From: Arthrinium phaeospermum
Lineage: Eukaryota; Ascomycota; Sordariomycetes; Amphisphaeriales; Apiosporaceae
Assembly: GCA_006503535.1 (NCBI GenBank)
Contig: QYRS01000006.1
Location: 558,001 to 622,000, forward strand
Length of the DNA: 64,000 nucleotides
Direction of reading: 5' to 3'
Made by a program: the position numbers and the translations under genes. Shown piece by piece: positions 44,857 through 58,542 of the stretch (its first letter is position 1; each line of letters begins with the position of its first letter). Below the pieces are notes generated by a model, which did not search any database, was not told where the DNA came from, and was given only the letters and a program-made list of their open reading frames with translations.

Positions 44857-47298
44857 CAATTCCTGATGCGTTCATCCCAGATGAACATTTCTTTTTTGTG
44901 CTTTTCAGTCCTTAGACGGACTACCATTCCTTTTGACAACTGATCCTTATCCTTATATTTCTCATTTTTATATATTTATTATCTCATTCCACTTTACTGT
45001 CGTCTTTTTTTTTTTGTATACCCTAGGTGTTTGATCATATACTCGCCAGTCTTTGTTCACGCTCGCAGTTGGGAATCGACAAATCTTTCTCGAGCCGGCT
45101 GCGGTTGGAACTAGCGTCAGCAGCAGACAACCCTCCATTATCGTTGGCTCTTTAGCCTTACCTGTGCCAGAACGATCTACTAGATCCGTTTAAGTTGCGC
45201 CGCTGGCAGGTTGTTGCAAGACTATTCAATCGGATCTAGCAGTTAGTCCCGATCGAAGCGATACATACGTTTCTCAGATGTCGTTGCCCTTTTACTGCTG
45301 ACAGATTCTTCGGCTCCTGTTGTCGGCGGGTTTAGTTCTTACGACTTCCGGTGCTGGCGGGCGGTGGTTGCGGTCCTGTACAGAGTTGCTGCTAACAGAT
45401 TCTAGAGCATCGCCAGCCGCACAGGCAAGCAGCCGCACAGGCAAGCGTCCACACAGAGAGAGAAAGATAGAGCGCGCCGCCACCATTTTCTTTGCGATCG
45501 ACAAAGGAGTCGGGAATCAGAGGTGCAAGTCGAAAATTGTGTGAATACAGAGTATATCGTAGGCCTCGGCGCTCGTAGCTTGCAACTATTACCAGCCAGC
45601 TTACTGTAGCAGACTTGTGAGGTCTTTCCAAAAGAAGTACTTTAAACATGCATGCATCTACTTATGCTGGTAGGTTATCCTCTAGCGTACAACGTCCCGC
45701 CTAGCTACCCGGTCCCTCGGGACGCGGATGCATTTGTAACAGTCTTGCGCTCCTCCAGAGTGTCTCCCCAATACCTGTAGGGTGGCCATGTCCCATCACG
45801 GCCTCGGGGTAGTGTCTTGGTTATATGGCGCACGCTGGTCTAGTAATAGGGAAGAACCATTCGATGGTAATGTATAGCCGAATCAACACGTCCGAACTTG
45901 GAGGAACTTGAGAAGCGAATGTCTCTGGGTGAGGTATGTCTCAGCGACACTATATCAGATAGCCTGGTTGTGTCGCAAAGTCTCACCTTTGCACACCTTG
46001 ATCCAAGGCGACGCTCTCTCTCTAAGGAGGTGCGCCCACATCAGCACGGCAAGCAAAGCCGCCCGCGATTGTCAGCCAGAGGCAGGAGTCTAGACTGCCG
46101 AGAACGATTGGCATAAGCCCCCGTCGTGGGCGTGATGAGGTCAGCAGGCTGGGACGCCGCGTCCGCCCAGCTCGTACGAGTCCCCGTATCCCGCCTCTAC
46201 CCAGCTCGGCTACAGACGTACACAGCTACATTGTCACGTTGGTATTGCGCCTTCGGCGGCCTAGGACCGACGGATGCGGTACAAGATGTGAATGAGGTCG
46301 GGTACTGTATGTGCAACAATGGCGCCTCTGGCGGGAAGCACGTGCTATCTTGGATTGAACGATAGTCTGCGACTGTTTGCAAGTTTTGTACCCAACCCGG
46401 CGGTCAGGTCATAAACAAGAGGCGTACCCAAGCCCTTGGCACCCTATCGGCGCAGTTGAGCGTGATCAGCGGGCGCGGTGACTGTGACCACACCAGCAGC
46501 ATGCAGCTACTTAGACGGGAGAGAAGCGTTGCTGCTATTTTGATGGGCTGGCTCCTGGTTGGGGAGCTGGGTTGGGGAGGCGGGGGCGCAAACACCCTGG
46601 AGCTTGACCGACCAGCAATCCCACATTGTTTTCTCAGATGGCATCTTCCGGGGCCCCAGCTCTCCCCCCAGCTGTTAACCTTAAGAAACAAGGCGCGTGT
46701 GCGCCATGCGGCCGTCTCCAGTTATCATGGATCGTACCCGCTTGAGTCAATTATATCGATCCAAACTCTAACCATGCGCACTGGATTAGGTTCGTTATGC
46801 TTCTGCCCACGCTGTGGTGTGCGGGGAGAAATGACTTGCGGCTCCCGGGCGGGCAGAGAGAGAAAGAGAGGGTGGTCTAGGCCCTGCCTGGTGGTTCTCG
46901 CTAAGCGGTGTCGCTAGAGCTGCCCAGAGCTAGTCAGGCCTCTTGGCGTGGCGTTCGAGGGTTGGAATGGGATTCTCGGCGTCAATCATCTGAGCAAGGG
47001 TTCGTGTTGGTTGCCAAGGGGGATGGAAAGAGGGATGCTGGGAAGCTCTCTTCTCACTCTCGCTACACAATAAGCACATGATTATCTTGCCCTCTCTCAA
47101 TAAAAGCGACACCCCGGAACGAACACACAAAGGGAGAGGAATGTGCTTTGTCACAAAAGCTGCAGCTCCCGTCAGCATCTGATTGCTATCGCGTAGGCTG
47201 TCATTGTCGTCGGCGGCATTGATACACAATCCTCCCCAATTTCGTACCATTGCAGTTGAATTCCCCCGTGAAAAAGAGACACCGGAAGACTGAACAAT
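44857..47298. other. Long intergenic stretch, no gene recognised
   Basis: About 2.4 kb. It includes a T-run near 45007 and a short imperfect tandem of GCCGCACAGGCAAGC near 45417-45445. No open frame looks coding. The right end is the promoter of the K+/H+ antiporter gene. Confidence 0.5.
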
Positions 47299-50043
47299 AT
47301 GTCTGCGGCGGACGACGGGAACAGAGCCACTCCTCAGGGCGGCGTCCTCGAGGGGTCCAACCCGTCCCATTACAATCCGACCGACCCACTCACCATCTTC
47401 ATCATCCAGGCCGGTCTGATCCTCATCCTCTGCCACCTGCTGCACTGGCCGCTCAGCAAGATCCGCCAGCCCCGCGTCATCGCCGAGGTCATCGGCGGCA
47501 TCTTGCTGGGCCCCTCGGTGATGGGCCGTATTCCTGGCTTCAAGAACGCCATTTTCCCCGATGCCTCCATCCCTAACCTGACTCTCGTCGCCAACATTGG
47601 TTTGGTCCTATATCTCTTCAGTATCGGCCTCGAGACCGATGTCGCTTTCCTCCTGAGCAACTGGCGCGTCGCCACCTCGGTCGCCGTCGGTGGTCTGGTG
47701 CTGCCGTTCGCTGTCGGATGTGGCCTTGCCTGGGGTATCTACCATCAGTTCGCCGATGATGCCGGCGTTCAGCCCATCGCTTTCTCGACGTACATGCTCT
47801 TCGTTGGTGTCGCCATTGCCATTACTGTTAGTAGCTCCCTATATCGGCCCTTCTCTTCACAACCATATTTCGAGCTCTTGCTGACACGTCCCCGCAGGCC
47901 TTCCCGGTTCTTTGTCGTATCTTGACTGAGCTGAAGCTGCTCGAAACTTCTGTCGGTGTCATTACCCTATCCGCCGGTGTTGCCAATGATGTCGTCGGTA
48001 TGTTCTGCATGCAGTTTTGTTCCTTATTCTTAACAGCAATTGACCAAATCACTCATTAGGCTGGGTCTTACTTGCCCTCTGTGTCGCTCTGGCCAATGCT
48101 GGCACCGGGCTCACCGCCCTCTGGATCTTGCTCTGCTGTCTTGGCTACATGCTCTTCTTGATGTTTGCGGTGAAGCCGGTGCTCACCTGGATCCTGCGCC
48201 GTACCGGCAACATCGACAACGGCCCCTCCCAGAGCGCCATTGGCCTCGTGCTCCTCGTCGCCCTGACGTCCGCCTTCTTCACGGCCATCATCGGCGTCCA
48301 CGCCATCTTTGGCGGGTTCATGGTCGGTCTCATCCTGCCCCGTGAGCGAAACTTCAACGTCAAGGTTATTGAGAAGCTCGAAGATCTCATCGGGGCCATC
48401 ATGCTGCCGCTCTACTTCACGCTCTCTGGTCTCAAGACCAACATTGGTCTTCTTGACAACGGCATCACCTGGGGCTATGTCTTCGCCGTCACCCTCACTG
48501 CCTTCTTCACCAAGATCATGGGTGCCACTCTCGCAAGTCGACTTAACGGTCTTGTCTGGAGGGAGTCGTTCACCATTGGTGCTCTGATGAGTTGCAAGGG
48601 TCTGGTGGAGCTCATCGTCTTGGTACGTCGCCCCCTTTAACAGATCAACTTCTCAATTTGCGCTTGGTTTACTAACATAGCTTGCAGAACATCGGTCTTC
48701 AGGCCAAGATTCTCAGCACGAGGACATTCACCATCTTCGTCGTCATGGCCCTGCTGACGACGTTCGCGACGACGCCGCTGGTTTCATGGCTATACCCGCC
48801 TTGGTACCAGAAGAAGATCGCCGCCTGGAAGCGCGGCGAGATTGATTGGGATACCGGAGCTACCCTGTCACATCTTGCCACTGCCAATCGATCTACCCTG
48901 AACATGGGTGCGGGCATGAGCCGGGTTAACAGCATCCTCGTCTACCTCCGACTGGATAACATGCCGGATACACTCAACCTACTCTATCTATTCGGCATGC
49001 AAAACGATGCGAAGAACCAGAGTACGGAAGCAGTCGACTCCAAGGAGGCCGAAACCAATGTCACTCCCACCAACAAGAAGACTGTCCGCACCCACGGAAT
49101 GCGCCTCCTGCAACTCGGTGATCGTGACTCCAACGTCCTCACCGTCTCTCAGGTGGACGAGTACACAAGAAACGACTCGGTCGTCAACATCTTCCGCACC
49201 GTGGGCCAGTTCCTCAAGATCGCCGTGTCGGGCGAGGTGGCCGTCATGCCCCAATCCCGCTTCGCCGAAGCCCTGCTGGCGAAAGCCTCCGACACTACCT
49301 CGGACCTCCTCCTCGTCCCCTGGACGGGCACGGGCGCCATCTCGGACTCGACGGTCGAGACGGCCGACGACCGGGTCCTGTCGGCCTCGTACCTGCAGTT
49401 CGCCTCGGCCCTGCTCGACTCCCGCGACCACAACATCGCCCTCTTCCTGCCGCACAACCCCAAGCGCCTGCTGCCCCACGACGAGCCGGCGTCCAGCAAG
49501 CGCCTCGAGCTGACCCGGGCCTACTCGTTCAAGGACCTGCCCCAGGCCGGCGGCGGCATCCCCAGCATCCCCGTCGTGGACAAGTCGTACCACATCTTCT
49601 TCCCCTTCTTCGGCGGCGCCGACGACGAGGTCGCGCTCTCGCTCGTGATCCAGCTCTGCGAGGCTAGCGGCACGACGGCCACGGTCGTGCAGTTCACGGA
49701 GCCCTCCGCGGCGGGGCTGGACGTCGCCACCGTCATTTCGTCGCGGCACCGGGACACGGGCAAGATCACGGTCGACAAGGTCCACGCCGGCAAGGGCCCT
49801 GAGGCGGCGCTGGGCCGCGCCCTGTCCGAGATCCGCTCCGACGCCGACGAGCCGCGGGGCAAGATGAGTTGGTATAACCTTGTGGTCTTGGGACGCAGCC
49901 ATCACGAGGCCGAGGCGGCTTCTAGTAGTGGTAGCGAGACGGATGTGCGGTGTTGTCTCGGCGACACGGCGGCTGCGTTCATGGCTTCGGCTGAGTTGAA
50001 CGCGAATTTACTGGTGGTACAGGCGGCGCGGTCCGCTCGATGA
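47299..50043 (+). CDS. KHA1: K+/H+ antiporter of the CPA2 family (Kha1-like)
   Basis: Four exons are read: 47299-47826, 47898-47997, 48060-48622 and 48688-50043, giving 848 aa. After a hydrophilic start, about twelve TM segments (about 32-430) carry the Na+/H+ exchanger fold: [19 protein letters not shown] (TM2), [16 protein letters not shown], the core [16 protein letters not shown] with the Asn-Asp pair, [17 protein letters not shown], and [11 protein letters not shown]. The soluble C-terminal half (about 560-848) contains a universal-stress-protein-like region with [14 protein letters not shown] and [19 protein letters not shown]. Kha1 proteins act in Golgi or endosomal K+ and pH homeostasis. 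All introns have good branch points and the frame is intact. Confidence 0.92.
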
Positions 50044-50943
50044 GGCGACTCATAAGGACATACCAATATGGTTTATACGGTGCTTGGGATTTTGGCACCA
50101 TGGTAGGCACCGCACTGATTTTTACTGGCTATACCCCATGCGTGAAGGGGCGTTTTGAATTACACGACGATCTACGGGAGTTTACCACATTACACCATTC
50201 TTCCTGGTTTTTACCAGGCTATACGGTACATGATTGTATGATTTTGATTACACCGTACGATACCAGACCCAGATTAGGGTCAATACAAATCCATCTCTTC
50301 CGCTTGCGAATAAGCAACCAGTCCACTACATGATGATGCTGACGCCATGTGACAATATCAGCATTCGCTTTGATGTACTACTGGTAATCGCGCTTTGGTT
50401 AGTAAAGATATCACAAACGGGAGGTGTCGGGTTGGCGCCCGCCCTTACCTCGGTCAATCAATCTTGCGCTGCAGGGCCGTCCTTGTGTGGGCACGCGAAC
50501 GAGATTGATAGCATCTTCAAGGTATCACCGCCCTCTAAGCCTCCGGACATTGCCCTGGCTGCTTCTGGGCTCGACCATGCCACCAGCGCGCTGCACAGTT
50601 CAATGTCTTCCTTCGTTCAAAGACTACCCCTTGAGACGGCGGATGAGACGACTGAACACCTGGCAATATGCTAGAATTATATTAGTCACTAGAATCAAAG
50701 TACGGCCGAAGCGTTGTACTCCGATGTGACCGCTTTATGTCGTGTCTATGGCCACCACTCGCGTATGTCTTTGGGGAAAGAGAACAAGGCTGCTGGCTTG
50801 CCCATCAACCTCACCCTGACTCCGGCACGAAGGTGGCAGTAATTAAAGTGTAGAATAATAGGCGCCACCCTTCGGGGCATCAGTCCCGACCCCTCCAACT
50901 TTATAGACCCCTAATCATACCACCTCTTGCCGCCGTTGCCGTT
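50044..50943. other. Convergent intergenic region
   Basis: About 900 bases between the antiporter stop and the GH125 stop, holding both 3' ends. No gene is seen. Confidence 0.5.
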
Positions 50944-53161
50944 TCAATGCTGCCCCACCACATACGGCGTACTATCCTTAAAAATCAGCCCCGGCTTCCG
51001 CTCCGCCAGGTCGAGCAGCATCTCGGCGAAGTAGCTGTTGGCCCAGGCGAACCAGGGCCGCGAGTAGTCGGTCGCGTTGTAGATGGAGACGCTCTCGTGG
51101 ATCAAACCCAAACCCGCCGTGTTCTTGAGAAGGAGGTCGAGGCTCCGGGCGATCTCGGCGTCGTCGTCGGTGCCGTAGATGGCCGAGACTTGGGACATGG
51201 GCCAGGGGTAGGTGGCGTTGACGTGGGGGCCGCTGGGGGTTTCTTGGGGTTAGATGCTTATACGAGTAGTAGTTATGGTAACAGATGAAGAGGGCGGGGA
51301 GGGGGGTTGATGGAGGGGCTGCAGAGAGAAAAATACTCACCCAATCCCGCGGAACTGCTCGCCCTCGGCGTAGTAAGGATTCAGCCGACTGAACAGGTGC
51401 GCCTTGGTCGCGACGTAGGTCGGGTCGTCCCGCCCGAGGAACCCCAGGTAGGGCAGCGACGCGAGGCTGGGCACGTTGGCGTCGTCCATAACGTAGTAGC
51501 CGCCGTACCCGTTGGTCTCATACGCGAACACGTTGCCGCCGAGAGTCCGGGTCGTGTTCCAGACGGCGTCCCTGATGGTGGCGGCGTACCCGCGGGCCCG
51601 CTTGGACAGGTCCGCCTGCTGGGCGCCGCCGCCGGCGTCGAGCATGTCGGCGATGTGGTCGAGCTCGACGGACATCATGGCGTTGTCGGAGGTGATGAAG
51701 TCTGTCCGGGGAGTATTAGCCGATCATGTGACTCGTATGTTGGTGATGATGGGCGGTGTAGTTGAAAGACTTACTGAAGACACAGAGATCGTCAGACGGC
51801 CGATGGCTCGACGCCACCAGCCCGTTGGCCATCTTAGGCTCGCCGTTGCCGCCGTTGGGCACTTGAGGTGAGAGAGCGCCGGGCGTGCCGGTCCAGTTGT
51901 AGTAGCTGATGAACTGCCAGTCATCGGTCCAGGTGCTCTGCGACTGGTCGTGGATGGTCGTCATGATGGCGTTCATGGCCGAACTCCCTGAGGGGGAAAG
52001 CAAGATTGCGTTAGCCTGAGCCCCGTTTGAATGAGAGGCTTATTGGCCAGACTTACAGTTGTCGTTCATGAAGGAGGTGTCGTTCGTGTTGGCGTAGTAG
52101 GAACGGGAGATCTTGAGGAAGCCGGCGAGGGAGTCGAGCTCATACTAAGCACCAGGCAGGTTAGTGTCGGGCTTCTCGATGTAGGTTTCAGCCTGAACAT
52201 CGCCATCGTACCTTGCACTCAAAGACAGTCTGATTATTGACGGGCCTGAACCAATGTCCGATTATCAGCTCAAGTTTACGAACTCCTGGTCAGTGATACG
52301 TACGGGTTGATTCGCACGTTATCAGCCCAGTCATTGTGCGAAGGCGCAAGGCCACTCTCCGGCGGAGGCTGAAATGCTCCTATGAAAAGGCGTTAGATAT
52401 CAATCTACCAAAAAAAACAACCTGATCCCCAGGATCGAAAAGGGGCAAACATACCACAGTAGGGGTACTCAGCAATATAGCGAGACTCGGTGTTGATTAC
52501 GGCCTTGACAAGAGCCTGGAGATCCTTGTCCTGCGGGAGCAGTCTGTACAGATGGGCAAACTGGTTGCCTGTATCACGCAGCCATTGAGCACTGATGCGT
52601 GTTAGCCATGTTCTGAACGTATCCAAGGGCTCGACGAGTATACACCTACGTGATATCCTGTAAGTGCAGGGTCAATAAGACATCTCAGTAGACACGCAAC
52701 TGGGGGAAGTCTTCAAGCACTCACACCCGTGATGATAAAAGCCAGATTCAGATCCGGGTCAAAGTACTTCACCGTCGTGTCGAGAGTAGACGGGAACGTG
52801 TTGGCGAACAGCACAGCCATGTCGGGGTCCTTCAGTCGAGCCTGCATGTCACTGATGACTTTCTGCACGACATCGTTAGTCCTCTACATCCTGGGTGTCG
52901 AAGTCTCCCCTGATGGGCACTCACCTCGACCGCCGAGCTGTTGAAAGTCCGGCACTCCGGGCTGGGCCGCATGTTGGGCAGCGCGAGCGCCCCGGACGAG
53001 AACGGCTCGTGGCGCGACTTGGAGTAGTCGTTGTAGTCCGGACAGGTGGACGGGGTCCGGTTGCGCGCCTGGTAGTCGGTCCATGCCGCGTTAGCGGGGG
53101 CCGGCAGGGATGGTCCCAGCAGCGAGGCGGCCAGAACCGCTTGAGCAGAGAATCCACGCAT
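50944..53161 (-). CDS. GH125 exo-alpha-1,6-mannosidase (Mug157 type)
   Basis: Ten exons give 526 aa: 53161-52925, 52862-52725, 52657-52650, 52591-52455, 52379-52304, 52245-52212, 52144-52057, 51987-51775, 51701-51341 and 51232-50944. All phases agree. A signal peptide (about 1-24) precedes the catalytic domain. The conserved motif GDITAQWLRDTGNQ (about 125-138) is assembled from three exons, of which exon 3 is only 8 nt (GATATCAC). Further family blocks are YPYCGAFQPPPESG, FECKYELDSLAGFLK, SDNAMMSVELDHIADML, NPYYAEGEQFRGIG, GPHVNATYPWPMSQV and WFAWANSYFAEMLLDLAE. GH125 enzymes remove alpha-1,6-linked mannose from N-glycan or wall mannan. The signal peptide points to the secretory pathway or outside. 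Confidence 0.92.
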
Positions 53162-54505
53162 CTTTTGGCTTTGGGTCTGGTTTGAAACTAGACTCGGGCG
53201 GGCGTGGGAAGTGCTGTGAAGAAACAATGGCCTGTTCAAGGTGGGGGTTGAGAGACAAGTGGTGAGTGGGCAGGAAACTAGTGCGTCTTTATGTAAGTGC
53301 GCCTACCTAGTCAGTAGGAGCATGGCAACTGACGGGAATTCGCAGACATTGGGTCTTGGCGTGGAAGCTACCACTGCAGCTGTGGAGAGATGCAAGGGTC
53401 GGGATGCGGGGAGAGATGCGGGGGAAGGGGCGGTCATGCCTTGGAAACGTTGTACGGCCCCTTGCGATGCTCGGTCTACTTCGGTCTACTTCGGTTTGCC
53501 GATAATGACGTAGGGCAGCCAGCCGTATTTGCCGCGATCGTAGAAGGCAACGGGCGGCCGGGGAAAAACACTTTGCAGGTCACGTTGTTACCAAGTCTTA
53601 ACTCGGCGTGCAGATGGGCCGGGCGGTCAGGCAACTTAGCTCCCGGTGTGCATGCATATATTTCTCCGGACTGCCATTAGCAATTATCTAGTCTATGGGC
53701 TGGTGTTCGCCAGAGATACAGTTTAATGAGGCCTTTTGAGTTCGACTATGCTTCATGGTTAAGTGCATGCTTACCCCTGCCCCCGGAAGACAGGCCGGGT
53801 GCTATGTTGCATCGTACCGTCTAGTCATTGCACCATCTAGACCCGTTAGGACCATAGTAGGTTTAATTGGATTTGACATGCTGTAAAGGATCATGCCACG
53901 GCCTGTTCAATTGGCCAATCATTCAAACCACGGAGAATTCCCTGATGGGTTGCCGAGAGCGCGCGACTCCACAAGTTCGTTTAGGGGTTGGCATGACTCG
54001 AGTCTCTACTATCTCCTGCATGCCCCTTAGAATCTTAGACTGATTTAGGAGAAGTGGCGCCGACTCAAATGCGGCAATTGGACAGCCCAACACACAACGG
54101 TTGGAGCTATGCGGGTATGATGAATAGTATATACTACGGGTAATATCCATACCATGGCCCATGCCTACCTTAACCGAATCTATCGCAGTATTACCCTAGA
54201 AGCTTATTGGCATTGGCAGCTCACACACGTCAATACTGACATCCTACCCAAAGGTCAAGGGTCCATACTTGTCATCTAGACTTTCAAATGTTCTCCACTG
54301 ACTCGAGGCAATGTCACCTTGAATCGTGGTAAACATGTCACTCGGCTAAGACCCTATAGCGGTGAAGGGGAACTAGGTATCGCATCGAGAGTATAATAAG
54401 AAGCCCAGTTGGGCAACATCGTTTCCGAGCAGGTCCTTCCTCCTCAATCATTCTACACCCAAACACATAGCAGCATATTCATCTTACTTGAGCTGCTCTC
54501 TCGCA
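53162..54505. other. Divergent promoter region of GH125 and GH7 genes
   Basis: About 1.35 kb between the start codons of the two divergent glycoside hydrolase genes. No gene is seen. A tandem of TCGGTCTACT lies at about 53471-53490. A shared regulator is possible but no binding site can be assigned with confidence. Confidence 0.45.
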
Positions 54506-55968
54506 ATGACATCCATGCTGGTACCCCTTTTGCTGGCCTCGCTCGGCCTCACCGAAGCCCAACGGATCGGGACCGCCATCCCCGAAGTCCATCCCAAGCT
54601 GCTGACGCAGAAATGCACCACGGCAGGAGGATGCGTCACCCAAGGCACCAGCGTCGTCACGGACGCCCTGTCCCACCCCTGGCACCTAGTCGGCGACATG
54701 AGCAAGAGCTGCAATCCCAACGGCCATCTGAACTCGGACGAAGCCCTTATCGACCGGACCATCTGCCCGGACGCCGTCACGTGTGGCAACGTCTGCGAGT
54801 TCGAGGGCGTAGACTACGAGAGCATTGGCGTGACGACCGAGGGGTCAGCCCTCACGATGCGCCTGTTCATGCCCAACAAGTCCGAGGCCAGTGGCTATAC
54901 CCGGGTCTCGCCCCGTCTGTATCTGCTCGCTGAGGACGATATAAACTACGAACCCATCCGGCTCCTGAATCAGGAATTTAGTTTCGACGTTGATATGGCC
55001 ACCTTGGGTTGTGGTCTAAACGGCGCCTTGTACCTCGATGAGATGGACTTCACCGGCTCCCGGAGCGAGACCAACCCGGCGGGGGCCCAGTACGGCACCG
55101 GCTACTGCGACGCCCAGTGCTACAACAAGACCATGATCAACGGCGTGGTAAGTAGTCGAAACTATTTGTTTTCCTTCTCAATGACCTCTCATAAGACGAC
55201 CTACTGACTCCCCACCCCAACCCAAAGCCCAACCTGAACAACAGCGGCGCCTGCTGCAACGAAATGGACATCTGGGAAGCCAACGGCGTTGCCACCGCCC
55301 TGACGCCCCACACCTGCGGCAAGCCGGGCCCCTTCCTCTGCACCGGCGACGAGTGCGGCCGGGAGGCGCCGGGCATGTGCGACAAGTCCGGCTGCGGCCT
55401 CAACCCGTACAAGACCATCGGCCCGTCCTTCTACGGGCCCGGCCTGACCGTCGACACCAAGCGGCCCTTCACCGTGGTGACGCAGTTCTGGACGACCCAA
55501 ACCGGCCGCAACAACAGCAACAACCAAAACACCACGACAGACGGCGGCGAAAACGGCGTCCTGACCGAAATCCGCCGCTTCTACCTCCAAGACAACCGCA
55601 CCATCTCCGCCGCCACCCCCGAGGCCGCCGCGGCGGCGGGCGGGGCCACCAACAACACCATCACGGCCGAGTTCTGCAAAAGCAGCAACAATCCAAAGGA
55701 CGCCTTCAACCGGCTGGGCGGCCTGGAGACGGCGGGCCAGGCGCTCGACCGCGGCATGGTCCTCATCTTCAGCATCTGGAACGACCTGAACACCAACATG
55801 AACTGGCTCGACTCGGGGGCCGCGGGGCCCTGCGGGCCCGACGACGGAAGCCCGGACAAGGTGCTGGCGGCGAACCCCAATGTGGCGGTGAGGTTTTCGA
55901 ATATTCGGTGGGGGGATATCGGGTCGACGACGGGGGGGGATGTAGGGAGGAAGGGGGTAATAGGGTAG
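54506..55968 (+). CDS. GH7 cellulase (endoglucanase/cellobiohydrolase), no CBM1
   Basis: Exon 1 is 54506-55147; an 80-nt intron precedes exon 2 at 55228-55968. The product is 460 aa. Residues 1-18 are a signal peptide and the mature protein starts QRIGT, fitting the N-terminal pyroglutamate common in GH7. The catalytic motif EMDIWEAN (E226, D228, E231) is complete, and GH7 blocks such as KSCNPNGHLNSDEALIDR-type and NGALYLDEMDF surround it. Many cysteines fit the nine- to ten-disulfide GH7 scaffold. The C-terminus (FSNIRWGDIGSTT) ends without linker or CBM1. GH7 enzymes cleave beta-1,4-glucan with retention. The length suits either endoglucanase or cellobiohydrolase, and loop comparison is needed to decide. 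Confidence 0.92.
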
Positions 55969-56563
55969 GAATGGATGGGGACTGGAACTGCTGCTGTGTT
56001 GCCATGAAAAACATGCTGAGCTATTGGGCGGGAGAAAAGGGGAGAAGGGGTAGGAGTCTATATCACCAGATATTATTCACCATAAATTAAACGTATCATC
56101 CCAACCGGCTGTCTAATGAATATCAGGGGGTTTACCGCTCGTCTTCATTTCCTTTCATGAGAGCACTAAGGTGCCGGTTACATAGCTTGGGGGCAGTCCG
56201 TTTGCCTGTCAAATGGTGTGCTGGTAATACAAGCATCACGGCCGCTCCAGTTTTGGTTTTCTCGATCCACATCTCGCTCCAAATAATTGGATGGCGCCCA
56301 GTCGGAATGCTTGCTCAGTTGCCTAAACAGGCACAAATGGACGGACACCTGTCAGCCAACAGACAGGGTTTTCTTGCGAATTGCTGGGATCGCTTGGCGG
56401 GTCGTGATGCCAATTGGCTGACTTCTCCTGCAGCTTACCTTGCTAACTTCCCGGGCACTGTAACGTAAGCCACTGCCACACTTCTCGTCGGCCTTGGAAC
56501 CATTTTATCCACCTACAACTTTTCTTGGCTCACATCCCATTGCGTGTATAAGCTGTTATCACA
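55969..56563. other. Intergenic
   Basis: About 595 bases between the GH7 gene and the DHA2 transporter. No gene is seen; the right end is the promoter of the transporter. Confidence 0.5.
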
Positions 56564-58542
56564 ATGCCGATCGATTCTGCAACGCTCTTATCCACGACTG
56601 ATACCCCCGATTACGGTTCGGTTCCGGAAGCCTATAGGGGGGCGACCGCCATCCCGGACGCAGATGTCCCCGATGAGCCTAAGTATCCCGGGCCGCTGAA
56701 ACTGGTCCCGATCTCGGTCGCCATGGGACTGGCCATCTTCGTCTTGGGCCTCGTGAGTATTACTCCGCTAGAGTCAATGTAGTGTGCTTCCGCATCGCTA
56801 AACTTGCAAAACCCACAGGACAACACCATTGTCGGGACGGCCACCCCCACCATCACAAACGAGTTCCATTCCTTGACGGGCATCGGGTGGTACGGCTCGG
56901 CATGTAAGTCCTTGTTCTGGGTTCATCGTGTGTTTGATTCTTGTCAATCTTATGGTAACTGACGTGAGTTCTAGATCGTGTCACCACGTGCTCAACCCAG
57001 TTCTTCTACGGCAAGCTCTACGAGCAGTTCCGCGTGAAATGGGTCTTCGTCGCCTCCGTCGCCATCCTCGAACTGGGCTCCATCGTGTGTGCCTCGGCTC
57101 CCACGTCGACCGCCTTCATCCTCGGGAGGGCGGTCGCCGGCTGCGGTGCCTCTGGGATCGTCACTGGGGTTTTCATGTAGGTCTTTGTGCGAACTTGGCT
57201 CCCCCCTTTTCTTGTCAGGACAGATCCATGACCATGTGCCAGAGCAATATCATACACAGTCCCACTTCACTTGCGACCCATTTACAACAGCACTGTCGGA
57301 GCTCTGGAATGTGTTGCCATGATAATCGCCCCCGTGATTGGAGGCGCTCTAACCACTTATGCGAGTTGGCGTTGGTGGTAAGTAACCCCCGATTGGTGTA
57401 TACCGGGGTTGGCCCTACTGACAAAAGTCGTGATGCGACAGCTTTTGGCTGAACCTACCCATAGGTTGTTTCACCATCGCCGTCATCATAACTCTTTTCA
57501 AGAACCCAGAGAGCCAGACGATCTCCGGGGGTTCCATCGCGTCTAAGCTTCATCAGCTCAACATCCCAAACCTGCTCATCTTCACAGCCAGCGTCGTGTG
57601 CCTGCTGATGGCTCTCGAATGGGGCGGTACCACTTACAATTGGGGCAGCGGCCGGATCATTGCCTTACTCGTCGTCTCCGGCAGCTTTCTGGCGGCCTTT
57701 GTGGGGCTGGAAGCTGTACAGACGGAGCGTGCCACCATCCCTACTTCGGTGGTTCTCAGGAAGACTGCGGGGCTATGCGTTCTCTACGCCTTTTGCGCCT
57801 CGGCAGCCTTTAATGTTGTAGACTACTTCGTGAGCTCCATCCTACCTAATGGTCGCCAGAGTTTGTATGTGGCATTCAGGACTGATCATAACCCCAGCTC
57901 CCCATCTGGTTCCAAGCAATAAAGGGGGCCTCTGCTGCTGAATCCGGGCAGATGCTCCTCCCATCCATCGTCTCCCTCTGCGTGGCCGCCTTCAGTTCCG
58001 GCTTCATCGTCGCCGGCATCGGGTACTACACCCCGCACATGCTGCTCGGGTCGACCCTGATGGGCATCGGATTCGGCCTCCTCACCAGTCTGACCCCGGC
58101 ATCGGGCCCCGCGGCGTGGATAGGCTGGCAGGTCCTGTTGGGATTCGGGATGGGCCTGGCGATCCCACAGCCCTGGTCGGCCATCCAGACGGCGCTCCCG
58201 GCCGGGCAGATCCCGCTGGGCATGACGGCCGTCAGCTTCGCCATCAGCCTCGGCGCGGCGCTGTCGACGTCGGTCTCTCAGAATGTGTTCACGAACTTGC
58301 TGCGGCGGGGGCTCCGCGACGTGCCGGGGGTGGACGTGGATGGTCTCATCCGGCAAGGGGCAACGGAGCTATTGAAGGCCGTTCCCGACTCCGAAAGGGC
58401 GCATGTGCTGGATGTTTACAACTTTGCCCTGACGAGCACGTTTTGGGTCTGTGTGTCTGTGGTGGCTGTGGGTATGATCGCCGCGCTCTGCATGGACTGG
58501 AATTCCGTCAAGGGAAACAAGGAAACCACGGACAGCGGATAG
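56564..58542 (+). CDS. MFS transporter, DHA2 (14-TM) type
   Basis: Six exons are read: 56564-56752, 56819-56903, 56975-57176, 57291-57377, 57442-57829 and 57898-58542, giving 531 aa. All introns (64-114 nt) have good splice signals. The N-terminus is hydrophilic. TM1 is followed by [19 protein letters not shown], the DHA2 motif D1. [14 protein letters not shown] fits motif A, and [16 protein letters not shown] with [16 protein letters not shown] fit the 14-TM aflatoxin-pump-like exporters (AflT, TOXA type). About fourteen hydrophobic stretches can be counted. It probably exports a metabolite or xenobiotic by proton antiport. It sits between a cellulase and a Met-rich surface protein, with no biosynthetic backbone gene nearby. 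Confidence 0.9.
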
